Counted from the stretch's first letter, positions 1 to 6,632 are shown. The stretch: DNA of 7,290 bases from Omnitrophica WOR_2 bacterium RIFCSPLOWO2_01_FULL_41_12 (GCA_001805765.1 MHGW01000026.1:1-7290), one strand, 5' to 3'. Notes: generated by a model not told the origin, from the letters alone. Numbers and translations: made by a program.

Positions 1-227
1 ATTTTGCCGAGGTGAAGATAAAAGAAATAAAGTACACAGAAAGCTTCTCCAGACTTAAAGATTTATTAAAAAAAATAAAATATACGGGCGTAAGAGGCAA
101 TGGTACCAACGGTAAAATTTTATTTAATCAAAAACTTTTAGATAAATTAGAGCAGTCCTATTTAGACAAATTCAAAGGGATTAAAGCCACTTATCAGGTA
201 TTCTTCTGCCTTGGGGAAAAGAGATGA
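1..227 (+). CDS. bioC: Malonyl-ACP O-methyltransferase BioC, C-terminal fragment (5' end outside window)
   Basis: The reading frame is open from the left edge (in frame from base 3) to a TGA at 225-227, so about 74 C-terminal codons are visible. The GTG at base 12 is most likely internal, because the frame continues upstream of it without a stop. The visible part resembles the tail of BioC: a helix with Leu-Lys-Asp-Leu-Leu-Lys-Lys-Ile-Lys, a Gly-rich turn, a helix ending Leu-Glu-Gln-Ser-Tyr, then a closing strand with Ala-Thr-Tyr-Gln-Val-Phe-Phe. BioC methylates the free carboxyl of malonyl-ACP with SAM, so that fatty acid synthesis can build the pimeloyl chain of biotin. The SAM-binding motifs lie upstream and cannot be checked. 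The stop overlaps the bioD start in an ATGA arrangement, and this neighbour supports the call. Another small SAM-dependent methyltransferase is possible but less likely. Confidence 0.72.
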   Translation, partial: FAEVKIKEIKYTESFSRLKDLLKKIKYTGVRGNGTNGKILFNQKLLDKLEQSYLDKFKGIKATYQVFFCLGEKR

Positions 228-868
228 GGGGAATTTTTGTTACCGGCACTGACACAGGAGTGGGCAAGACCATAATTACCGGATATCTGGCAAAATATTT
301 TTTAGAAAAAGGTTATAATGTGATTACCCAGAAGTGGATCCAGACCGGTTGCGCCCAGGGTATATCTTCGGATGTGAAAACGCATCTTAAAATTATGGGT
401 AAAAAAATAAAAGATATAAAAGGCTATCTGCCTTACGTTTGTCCTTATACCTTTAAATTTGCGGGTTCTCCGCATCTGGCCTCAAGAATGGAAAATAAAA
501 GAATTGGCCGCCAGAAAATCTTGAAGAGTTTTAGGTTCCTTAGCCGTTGTTTTGATTTAGTAATCGTAGAAGGAACAGGCGGAGCTTTAGTGCCTCTGGA
601 TAAAAAACACTTAGCTATAGACATCGTCAAAGAATTGAATTTAGCGGTATTGGTAGTCGCCCAGAATAAATTAGGCGCCATTAATCATACCCTCTTGACC
701 ATTGAAGCGCTGAAAAAAAGGAAGATAAATATTTCGGGGATCATCTTTAATAATGCCAGATGCGAAAAAAAACAAATTATCGCTGACAACCCGCAGATCA
801 TAAAAACATTAACTAAAGTAACGGTTTTTGGGACTTTTCCATGGATAATTGGATTAAGAAAGACTTAA
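224..868 (+). CDS. bioD: Dethiobiotin synthetase BioD
   Basis: This 214-residue protein has the usual BioD length. BioD uses ATP and CO2 to close the ureido ring of 7,8-diaminononanoate, giving dethiobiotin, the next-to-last step of biotin synthesis in the cytoplasm. The P-loop GTDTGVGKT is at residues 8-16. By alignment from memory with E. coli BioD, Lys37 and Thr41 match the substrate-binding Lys37/Ser41 pair, Asp50 and Glu116 (in VEGTGG) match the Mg2+ ligands, PYTF at 74-77 followed by SPH at 82-84 is the conserved core segment, and the Asn-Asn at 176-177 matches the adenine-binding region. One oddity is that the usual Lys-Pro at the active-site lysine reads Lys-Trp (QKWIQTG). The start is ATG 224, with a good GGGGA ribosome-binding site at 213-217, and it overlaps the upstream stop by 4 nt. 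The 3' end overlaps bioA by 28 nt. Confidence 0.95.
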   Translation: MRGIFVTGTDTGVGKTIITGYLAKYFLEKGYNVITQKWIQTGCAQGISSDVKTHLKIMGKKIKDIKGYLPYVCPYTFKFAGSPHLASRMENKRIGRQKILKSFRFLSRCFDLVIVEGTGGALVPLDKKHLAIDIVKELNLAVLVVAQNKLGAINHTLLTIEALKKRKINISGIIFNNARCEKKQIIADNPQIIKTLTKVTVFGTFPWIIGLRKT

Positions 869-2148
869 AATTTATCTGGCATCCTTACACCCAGATGAAG
901 GATTGCAGGGAATCGCCTCCCGTTTTAATTGATAGAGCAGAAGGAATAAAACTCTATGATACCCGCGGCAATTTTTATTACGATAGTATTTCCAGCTGGT
1001 GGTGCAATGTCCATGGCCATAATCATCCGAAAATAAAAAAGGCAATCAATAAACAACTGAATTCCTTGGAGCATATCTTATTTGCCGGTTTTACCCATAA
1101 ACCGGCAATACTCTTAGCCGAAAAGATAGTCTCTTTAGCGCCGAAAAAATTAACTAAAGTATTTTTTTCGGATAATGGCTCAACGAGCGTGGAAGTGGCG
1201 CTGAAAATGTCTTTTCAATACTGGCAAAATACGGGTAGGGTGAAAAAGACAAAATTCATTGCCTTAGATTATGCCTATCACGGCGATACAATCGGGGCAA
1301 TGAGCGTAAGCGGGGTAGACCTCTTTAATAAAATTTTTCAGCCTTTACTTTTTTCTTCCTTTAAAGTCCCTTCGCCCTATTGTTATCGCTGCCCCAAGAA
1401 TAAAGACCAGGCCACCTGCGATATTGAGTGTATAAGTTCTTTAGAAAAACTTTTAAAAGAAAAAGCAGATAGCATTTGCGCCATCATCCTTGAACCCTTG
1501 GTTCTGGCAGCAGGAGGAATGATTATTTATCCTAAGGAGTATTTATCCAGGGCGGCAAAGTTAGCTAAAAAGTTTAATGTGCATTTAATCCTGGATGAAG
1601 TAGCCACAGGTTTTGGCCGCACCGGAAAGATGTTTGCCTGTCAGTATATAGACGGCATTGAACCGGATTTTCTCTGTCTTTCTAAGGGCATAACTGCCGG
1701 ATATTTACCTATGGGCCTTACCTTGACTACGGATAAAATATACAAAGGATTTTACGCTGATGATGAAAAAAGAAAAACCTTTTATCACGGCCACACCTAT
1801 ACGGCAAATCCAGTATCCTGTTCTGCTGCCTTAGCCAGCCTGGAAATATTTGAAAAAGAGGACACGCTGGATAAGGTAAAGAAATTAGTACCTTTGTTTT
1901 ATGCAGGGATGGAAAGATTTAGAGGTTTATCTATTGTAGGAGATGTGCGATACTTAGGTTTTATCGGCGCAATAGAATTGGTTAACGATAGGCACGGAAG
2001 AGAAATTTATAAAAATGGGCTAAAGAATAATATTATATTAAGGCCTTTAGGCAGTATAGTTTATTTTTTTCTGCCGCTTTGTATAAAAAGAAATGAACTG
2101 GAAGATATTTTAGAGAGGGGTTATTCAGCAATATGCGTAAAATTATAA
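841..2148 (+). CDS. bioA: Adenosylmethionine-8-amino-7-oxononanoate aminotransferase BioA
   Basis: This 435-residue class III PLP aminotransferase converts 8-amino-7-oxononanoate (KAPA) to 7,8-diaminononanoate, the substrate of BioD. BioA markers run in order: WHPYTQM at residues 13-19 (substrate-side Tyr), SSWW at 51-54, DNGSTSVE at 111-118 (PLP phosphate loop), YHGDT at 146-150, LDEVATGFGRTG at 251-262 with PLP-ring Asp252, SKG at 281-283 with Schiff-base Lys282, HGHT at 316-319, and Arg401 in LRPLG, the likely carboxylate-binding arginine. A Cys cluster (C181, C184, C193, C197) lies in the middle. It looks closer to the Bacillus/Aquifex type than to the E. coli type, so the amino donor (SAM or lysine) is not certain. 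The ATG at 841 fits the family N-terminus; its only ribosome-binding signal is a weak GGGA at 830-833, inside bioD. The end overlaps the next gene by 16 nt. Confidence 0.95.
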   Translation: MDNWIKKDLKFIWHPYTQMKDCRESPPVLIDRAEGIKLYDTRGNFYYDSISSWWCNVHGHNHPKIKKAINKQLNSLEHILFAGFTHKPAILLAEKIVSLAPKKLTKVFFSDNGSTSVEVALKMSFQYWQNTGRVKKTKFIALDYAYHGDTIGAMSVSGVDLFNKIFQPLLFSSFKVPSPYCYRCPKNKDQATCDIECISSLEKLLKEKADSICAIILEPLVLAAGGMIIYPKEYLSRAAKLAKKFNVHLILDEVATGFGRTGKMFACQYIDGIEPDFLCLSKGITAGYLPMGLTLTTDKIYKGFYADDEKRKTFYHGHTYTANPVSCSAALASLEIFEKEDTLDKVKKLVPLFYAGMERFRGLSIVGDVRYLGFIGAIELVNDRHGREIYKNGLKNNIILRPLGSIVYFFLPLCIKRNELEDILERGYSAICVKL

Positions 2149-2840
2149 TATTTTCTTTGTTTATTTTATTCCTTATTTTAAGTTTTGCACTTTTAATAAA
2201 GAAAGTTTATCAAGAAAAAATTGAGAACGATTTTCTTGGAGAGAGCATAACATACGACGTAAAGTTCAGCAGGCTCTCCTTGGGCAAGGCAAAGTTTACT
2301 TACTTAATGAAGGACAATTTAGACGGTAAGCCTGTGAATGTGATTACCTTTGAGACAAGGGTGGGCCGTTTTACCGATCAGGAACGCATTTACTGCGACC
2401 CGAATAACTTCTTGCCTTTAAGGGTCGAGCGGAATGTTTCCACCTGGCCTACTCCAGAAAAAATAACAGAAAATTATGACCAGGATAACTTTACTGTCGC
2501 GATTACAAAACTAAAAGGGAATAAAAAAGAAGAGAGCTTAATTAAAAAAGGCGGCAAGATTCATAATGCGATTTTGTTACCTTATCATCTCAGACATAAC
2601 CCTAAGCTTAATGTGGGTTGGACTTTTATAGCCGAACTGCCTACCCAGCAATTCAAAATAGAGTTAATCGCTATAGAAGATGTTAATGTCCCCGCAGGCA
2701 CATTTAAATGCTATCATTTTACTAGTGTGCCTAAGAAATTTGAAATCTGGGTTACTACAGATGAGCGCAGGATTCCCGTGAAAATAAAGGGGATGGGCAA
2801 TTTTGGTTATATCCTGGTGATGAAAGAGTATAAAAGATGA
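2133..2840 (+). CDS. DUF3108-like protein, N-terminally membrane-anchored or exported
   Basis: This 235-residue protein has unknown function. Residues 4-22 form one strongly hydrophobic segment after Met-Arg-Lys, which looks like a signal peptide or signal anchor. I see no lipobox cysteine, so a lipoprotein is unlikely. The rest is a beta-rich domain that resembles DUF3108: GESITYDV near 36-43, a Gly at 51 after Leu-Ser-Leu, a PLRVER strand at 95-100, and the typical VNVPAGTFKCYHF near 184-196. Members of this family are usually predicted to be periplasmic or envelope proteins; a lipid- or surface-related role is often guessed but not shown. The start is ATG 2133, inside the end of bioA. The GAGAGGGG at 2113-2120 is 12 nt away, long for a ribosome-binding site, so coupling to bioA translation is likely. 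The stop overlaps the mnmA start as ATGA. It has no obvious link to biotin or tRNA chemistry. Confidence 0.75.
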   Translation: MRKIIIFSLFILFLILSFALLIKKVYQEKIENDFLGESITYDVKFSRLSLGKAKFTYLMKDNLDGKPVNVITFETRVGRFTDQERIYCDPNNFLPLRVERNVSTWPTPEKITENYDQDNFTVAITKLKGNKKEESLIKKGGKIHNAILLPYHLRHNPKLNVGWTFIAELPTQQFKIELIAIEDVNVPAGTFKCYHFTSVPKKFEIWVTTDERRIPVKIKGMGNFGYILVMKEYKR

Positions 2841-3889
2841 AAGCGCGCATAGTGGTTGCCATGAGCGGCGGCGTAGATTCTTCTGTAGCCGCTGCATTAT
2901 TAAGGGGGCAGGGTTACGAGGTCATTGGCATAACTATGTGTTTTAACTTAACGGATTCTGTGCGCAAAAAACCCATCTGCTGCGGATTACAAGGCATAGA
3001 AGATGCCAGGCGCGTAGCGCATAAATTAGGTATCAGCCATTTTGTAGTCAATATGCAAAAGCAGTTAGAAGAAAATGTGATTAAAAATTTCTGCCGGGAG
3101 TATCTTAAAGGGAGGACTCCTAATCCCTGCATCAGATGCAATCAATTCCTCAAGTTTGATTATCTCTTAAAAAAAGCCTTTTCCTTAGATGCAAAATATC
3201 TGGCTACCGGCCACTATGCCAAAATCCAAAATTATCTCTTAAAAAAGGCCAAGGATAGAAAAAAGGATCAGTCTTATTTTTTATATCGTTTAACTCAAGG
3301 CCAACTAAAACATATACTTTTTCCTCTGGCTAATTATACTAAAGTAGAGGTCAGAAAATTAGCCAGGGAATTTGCCTTGCCGGTAGCTGAGAAGTTGGCC
3401 AGCCAGGAGATATGTTTCCTGCCAGATATGGATTACCGCGGGTTTTTAAAGAAACGGATGAATACAGAGATTGAACCTGGAAAAGTTATAGATAGGAAAG
3501 GTAAAATACTCGGCCAGCATAAAGGGATTGCTTTTTATACCATAGGACAGCGTGAAGGCTTAGGGATTGCCGCAGGTTATCCTTTATACATCAATAAGCT
3601 AGAGCCCAAGAATAATACTATTACCGTAGGCAGAAAAGAAGAGGCTTTCCACAAAGAATTTTTGGTTAAAGAGCCACATTTTATTTCTCGCCGGTTAAAA
3701 AAGAGGATTGCCCTCAAGGTAAAGATAAGGTATAATCACCGAGAAGCATTAGCAGAAGTTATTCCTACGAAGAATAAAATAAGAGTCAGATTTAAGAAGC
3801 CACAGTTTGCGATCACCCCTGGCCAGTCTGCGGTATTCTATGATAAAGATACAGTTTTAGGCGGCGGAATAATTGATGAAGTTCAATGA
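2837..3889 (+). CDS. mnmA: tRNA-specific 2-thiouridylase MnmA
   Basis: At 350 residues this is of normal family length. MnmA activates U34 of tRNA-Lys, -Glu and -Gln with ATP and inserts sulfur at position 2, in the cytoplasm. The PP-loop SGGVDSS is at residues 10-16. Cys48-Cys49 lead into the IEDARRVA helix. The catalytic pair is Cys101 (PNPCIRCN at 95-102) and Cys193 (SQEICFLPD at 189-197), which align with E. coli Cys102 and Cys199. ATGHYAKI at 123-130, KDQSYFLYRL at 143-152 and YTIGQREGLG at 234-243 are family segments. The C-terminal part ends with TPGQSAVFYD at 327-336 and LGGG at 341-344. PNPC replaces the E. coli PNPD, a variant I recall from many bacteria. The sulfur donor (cysteine desulfurase or relay protein) is not in the window. 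The ATG overlaps the previous stop by 4 nt with only a weak AAAGAG ribosome site. The end overlaps nadA by 14 nt. Confidence 0.96.
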   Translation: MKARIVVAMSGGVDSSVAAALLRGQGYEVIGITMCFNLTDSVRKKPICCGLQGIEDARRVAHKLGISHFVVNMQKQLEENVIKNFCREYLKGRTPNPCIRCNQFLKFDYLLKKAFSLDAKYLATGHYAKIQNYLLKKAKDRKKDQSYFLYRLTQGQLKHILFPLANYTKVEVRKLAREFALPVAEKLASQEICFLPDMDYRGFLKKRMNTEIEPGKVIDRKGKILGQHKGIAFYTIGQREGLGIAAGYPLYINKLEPKNNTITVGRKEEAFHKEFLVKEPHFISRRLKKRIALKVKIRYNHREALAEVIPTKNKIRVRFKKPQFAITPGQSAVFYDKDTVLGGGIIDEVQ

Positions 3890-4787
3890 ATTAGAAATAA
3901 AAATTAAAGAACTGAAGAAGAAGCGCCAGGCGATCATCCTGGCGCATAACTATCAATTGCCGGAAGTTCAGGATGTGGCAGATTTCCGGGGCGATTCTTT
4001 GGAGTTAAGCCGCATTGCCGCTAAGACTGATGCCAAGGTGATTGTTTTTTGCGGCGTGCATTTTATGGCGGAGACCGCCTCCATTCTCTGCCCGGATAAA
4101 AAAGTGATTATGCCGGACATAAACGCAGGCTGTCCCATGGCCAATATGATTACTGCCGCAGACCTAAAAAAACTAAAAGCAGAACATCCCGGGGCGATAG
4201 CGGTGGGATATGTGAATACCTCGGCGCAAGTTAAGGCGGAATTGGACGTCTGTTGCACTTCCACTAATGCCGTGGCAGTGGTGAATGCTTTTAAAACAGC
4301 AAAAGAAATTATCTTTGTGCCGGATAAATATTTAGCGAATTTTGTCTCCAAGCAAACCGCAAGGAAACTGATTTCCTGGAATGGCTATTGCCCTACCCAT
4401 GTAAAGATACTGCCCGAGGATATCAAGAGAGAGAAGCGTTTTCACCCTGAGGCAAAGGTAATGGTGCATCCTGAATGCCTGCCTCAGGTAGTAGACCTGG
4501 CTGACGTAGTGCTTTCTACAGGCAAGATGTGCAAGTTTGCCGCAGAAACAGAGGCAAAAGAATTGATTGTGGGCACAGAAGTCGGCCTGATTTATCGCCT
4601 GAAACAAGATAATCCTAAAAAGGAATTCTACCCTGCGTCAGAACGGGCAGTTTGCCCGAATATGAAACGCACCACCCAGGAGAAAATACTCTGGGCATTA
4701 GAGGAACTGAAAGAAGAAGTAAAGGTGGCGGATGAAATTCGCCAGCGGGCAAAACTGGCTATAGATAAGATGCTGGAGATAGCGTGA
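3876..4787 (+). CDS. nadA: Quinolinate synthase NadA ([4Fe-4S])
   Basis: This protein of 303 residues condenses iminoaspartate with dihydroxyacetone phosphate to quinolinate, the entry step of de novo NAD synthesis. The three cluster ligands are clear: Cys86 (NAGCPMA), Cys172 (GYCPTH) and Cys260 (AVCPNMK). Their spacings of 86 and 88 residues fit the short archaeal/Thermotoga-type NadA. Active-site residues expected for the family are present: His24 and Tyr26 in LAHNYQ, Tyr112 in GYVN, His175, and His198 with Glu200 in VHPE. CTSTNAV at 127-133 is also conserved. ATG 3876 is preferred over TTG 3873, because it is one codon downstream and a better start. It lies inside the mnmA end with no strong ribosome site, so coupling is likely. 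Neither nadB nor nadC is in the window; the iminoaspartate could come from NadB or from aspartate dehydrogenase elsewhere. The stop overlaps the next start as GTGA. Confidence 0.97.
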   Translation: MKFNELEIKIKELKKKRQAIILAHNYQLPEVQDVADFRGDSLELSRIAAKTDAKVIVFCGVHFMAETASILCPDKKVIMPDINAGCPMANMITAADLKKLKAEHPGAIAVGYVNTSAQVKAELDVCCTSTNAVAVVNAFKTAKEIIFVPDKYLANFVSKQTARKLISWNGYCPTHVKILPEDIKREKRFHPEAKVMVHPECLPQVVDLADVVLSTGKMCKFAAETEAKELIVGTEVGLIYRLKQDNPKKEFYPASERAVCPNMKRTTQEKILWALEELKEEVKVADEIRQRAKLAIDKMLEIA

Positions 4788-5386
4788 ATAAAATAGGTAA
4801 TATCCCAATTGTCTATGAAGACAATTGGCTCCTGGTCGTGGATAAACCCGCAGGATTGCTGACCATCCCTACACCTAAAAAAGAATCCAGGACACTCACC
4901 AGTATTCTTCATGCCCATCCCTGCCATCGTCTGGACAGAGAAACCTCTGGTTTAATCATCTATGCCAAAGGTAAATCCACGCAAAAAAAGATGATGCAGG
5001 AGTTTCAATATAGAAGAGTAAAAAAGAAATATCTTGCCTTTGTGCAAGGATATCTCAACCAGAATCAAGGCCAGATAAAAAATCCTATTGAAGGATTAAC
5101 TGCTTTGACCAAATATAAAGTTAGAGAAAAAAAGAAAGATTTCTCTATTTTAGAAGCCTCGCCCCTGAGCGGCCGCACGAATCAGATAAGGATACATCTT
5201 AAACAGATTGGCCATCCCATACTGGGAGATACCCGCTTTGCTTTCCGCCGGGATTTTAAAATTAAAGCCAAGAGGCTGTGCCTGCATGCCCAATCTTTAG
5301 AATTCATGCATCCTATAACCGGAAAATTTATTCATCTAGAGGCTGAATTACCGCAAGACCTAAAAGAATTTCTGCAGACGCATTAA
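4784..5386 (+). CDS. RluA-family pseudouridine synthase, compact, no S4 domain
   Basis: This 200-residue enzyme should turn specific uridines of rRNA and/or tRNA into pseudouridine. The family core is intact: VVDKPAGLL at residues 18-26, HRLDRETSG at 48-56 with catalytic Asp51, KKYLAFVQG at 81-89, GRTNQIRIHL at 130-139, GHPILGD at 143-149 and LCLHAQSLEF at 165-174. There is no N-terminal S4 RNA-binding domain, and the total length is close to E. coli RluA (219), so an RluA-like rather than RluC/RluD-like layout fits. The exact target cannot be told from sequence. The segment between the 'KNPI' strand (99-102) and 'TKYKV' (109-113) is shorter than in E. coli RluA. The start is GTG 4784, overlapping the nadA stop by 4 nt, with a clear GGAG at 4775-4778. 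A perfect 10-bp inverted repeat occupies codons 8-15. The stop overlaps the next start by one base (TAATG). Confidence 0.9.
   Translation: MNKIGNIPIVYEDNWLLVVDKPAGLLTIPTPKKESRTLTSILHAHPCHRLDRETSGLIIYAKGKSTQKKMMQEFQYRRVKKKYLAFVQGYLNQNQGQIKNPIEGLTALTKYKVREKKKDFSILEASPLSGRTNQIRIHLKQIGHPILGDTRFAFRRDFKIKAKRLCLHAQSLEFMHPITGKFIHLEAELPQDLKEFLQTH
4805..4828 (+). repeat. Perfect 10-bp inverted repeat (hairpin) at the start of the pseudouridine synthase gene
   Basis: The arms CCAATTGTCT (4805-4814) and AGACAATTGG (4819-4828) are exact reverse complements separated by the tetraloop ATGA. The hairpin begins 21 nt after the first base of the GTG start and lies wholly in the coding sequence. No T-run follows, so it is not an intrinsic terminator. 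The loop ATG is out of frame with the gene. A stem in this position could slow early elongation or help initiation from a coupled start, but codon-level chance cannot be excluded. Confidence 0.6.
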
Positions 5387-6630
5387 TGTTAAATAAGGAA
5401 AAAATAAAATCCGGATTTTTAATCGTATCCTGGGCGATGTATGACCTGGCGAATCAATTCTTTGCCCTGAATGTAGTATCGCTATATTTTGTGCGCTGGC
5501 TTACCTTAGAAAAAAAAGCGCCGGAGATTCTTTATAGCCTGTCTTTTGGTATTTCTACTCTTTTCGTGGCCATTTTAGGGGTTATCTTAGGGTATATCTC
5601 TGATACCACGCAAAGGCGCCGGCCGTTTTTAATCTGGCTTACCTTACTCTCCATTATCTTTACTATACTTTTAGGCATAGACAATATTTTTTTAGGGCTA
5701 TTATTTTTTGCTATTGCTAACTTTGGCTGCCAGACCGCCGTCATTTTTTATAATGCCCTGATGGTCAATATTACTCCCAGAGAAAAAGTGGGTTTAGTTT
5801 CAGGGTTGGGAAAGACGTTTGGCTATAGCGGAGCTATTTTAGCACTATATCTGATTAAGCCCATTGTCTTAAAAAGCGGTTACCTGGCCACATTTCTACC
5901 CACAGGAATTTTATTCTTCATTTTTTCCCTGCCCTGTCTGATTTTTATCAAGGATAAATATTCTAAACAAGACATAGCGCAAAATAACAAACTTAATCTC
6001 AGCAAAATTTTTCGTTCCCTTAAAGAAACTGCCTTTGATGCTAAGGCTTATCCGGGATTACTGGATTTTTTAAAAGCAGCATTCTTTGGTTTAGCCGCAG
6101 TGAACGCCATTATTCTTTTTATGTCAGTATATGCCTCGCGCGTCTTTGGTTTAGATGAGGCCCAAGTGATCAATCTCATTACCTTTTCTACGCTTTTCGC
6201 TATATTAGGCAGTTTTCTTTCCGGTTTTATCAGTGATTACATCGGCCAAAAAAAGACTCTTTGCGCCGTGTTTATCCTCTGGGGCATCAGTTTTTTTATC
6301 GGCGCATTGACTAAAGAACCGCGTATGTATTGGTTTATCGGCGCTTTAGTGGGAATGGCTTTGGGTGCTACCTGGGTGGTATCCCGCGCCTTAGCCATAA
6401 AAATTGTACCTTACGAAAAAATAGGCGCGGTATTTGCTTTATTCAATCTAGTGGGTTATACTTCCGCGATAATCGGCGCCCTTTTCTGGGGGCTGATTCT
6501 AATTATTCTTTCGCCCTGGGGCGAGGTAGGTTATCGTTTCGCGCTGTTGAGTTTAATTTTGTTTATGGTTTTTGGTTTTATTTTTCTTTTGCGCCTGCCT
6601 GCCGCAGGCAGGCCTGCCGGCACGAAATAG
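5386..6630 (+). CDS. MFS transporter, UMF1 / Atg22-like family
   Basis: This 414-residue integral membrane protein has about 12 predicted helices in two halves, with a soluble, charged linker around residues 189-225. The first helix carries WAMYDLANQFF (16-26), the signature I associate with the UMF1/Atg22-like family (W-x-x-YDxAN). MFS motif A appears as GYISDTTQRRRP at 69-80 and again in the second half as GFISDYIGQKK at 280-290; FYNALM at 121-126 is a further family segment. Atg22 in yeast exports amino acids from the vacuole; bacterial members have no firm substrate, so none is assigned. The start ATG 5386 shares one base with the previous stop and has no strong ribosome site. The last codons, LPAAGRPAGTK at 404-414, are encoded by a GC-rich palindromic repeat and look foreign to the protein, which would otherwise end just after its last helix (about 386-403). 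Confidence 0.88.
   Translation: MLNKEKIKSGFLIVSWAMYDLANQFFALNVVSLYFVRWLTLEKKAPEILYSLSFGISTLFVAILGVILGYISDTTQRRRPFLIWLTLLSIIFTILLGIDNIFLGLLFFAIANFGCQTAVIFYNALMVNITPREKVGLVSGLGKTFGYSGAILALYLIKPIVLKSGYLATFLPTGILFFIFSLPCLIFIKDKYSKQDIAQNNKLNLSKIFRSLKETAFDAKAYPGLLDFLKAAFFGLAAVNAIILFMSVYASRVFGLDEAQVINLITFSTLFAILGSFLSGFISDYIGQKKTLCAVFILWGISFFIGALTKEPRMYWFIGALVGMALGATWVVSRALAIKIVPYEKIGAVFALFNLVGYTSAIIGALFWGLILIILSPWGEVGYRFALLSLILFMVFGFIFLLRLPAAGRPAGTK
6593..6622 (+). repeat. GC-rich nested palindromic repeat spanning the end of the transporter gene
   Basis: Arms GCCTGCCTGC (6593-6602) and GCAGGCAGGC (6604-6613) are exact reverse complements around a single C at 6603. Overlapping this are a 12-bp palindrome GGCAGGCCTGCC at 6607-6618 and an 8-bp palindrome TGCCGGCA at 6615-6622. 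Of these 30 bases 24 are G or C, in sharp contrast to the AT-leaning surroundings. No T-run follows, so it does not look like an intrinsic terminator, and the next gene starts 10 nt later. From memory, similar CCTGCCTGCCGCAGGCAGG-type units are scattered in genomes of several uncultured phyla, often read through as Pro-Ala-Gly-Arg peptides. I take this as one copy of such an interspersed element. Confidence 0.75.
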
Positions 6631-6632
6631 CC

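Noticed and set aside
12..227. A separate small gene of 71 codons starting at GTG 12
   Set aside because: The frame is open to the left edge and the sequence looks like the C-terminal tail of BioC, so it is the end of a larger gene.
445..681. Open frame on the - strand opposite bioD, and similar ones opposite mnmA, nadA, the DUF3108-like gene and the transporter
   Set aside because: All are short, lie opposite real genes and show low-complexity or scrambled composition typical of antisense frames.
763..773. Run of eight A bases in bioD, and another at 6803-6810, as programmed frameshift sites
   Set aside because: They are ordinary Lys codons in AT-rich genes and the frames continue normally with family-like sequence on both sides.
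1141..1171. A-rich / T-rich inverted repeat (CCGAAAAAA ... TTTTTTCGG) in bioA, like a terminator
   Set aside because: The loop is long, the stem is mostly A-T pairs, and it encodes the conserved segment leading to the PLP phosphate loop in the middle of the gene.
3923..3945. 8-bp inverted repeat GCGCCAGG / CCTGGCGC with a 7-nt loop near the start of nadA
   Set aside because: A stem of this length and loop size is expected about once by chance in a window of this size, and it encodes the conserved stretch just before the active-site His24-Asn-Tyr.
3968..4351. A 127-codon open frame on the - strand inside nadA
   Set aside because: It lies wholly opposite a clearly conserved NadA sequence, resembles no protein I know and has no support as a gene; it is a shadow frame.
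4477..4484. GCCTGCCT in nadA as a second copy of the palindromic repeat
   Set aside because: It lacks the matching arm and encodes conserved Glu-Cys-Leu-Pro residues of NadA.
5406..5419. 14-bp perfect palindrome AAAATCCGGATTTT just after the transporter start
   Set aside because: It could be an operator half-site pair, but it lies in coding sequence in the middle of an overlap chain with no promoter, and chance expectation is not small in AT-rich DNA.
6593..6622. The GC-rich palindrome as a Rho-independent terminator between the transporter and the ligase
   Set aside because: No T-run follows, the stem lies within the transporter's last codons, and the next gene begins almost at once in the same direction.
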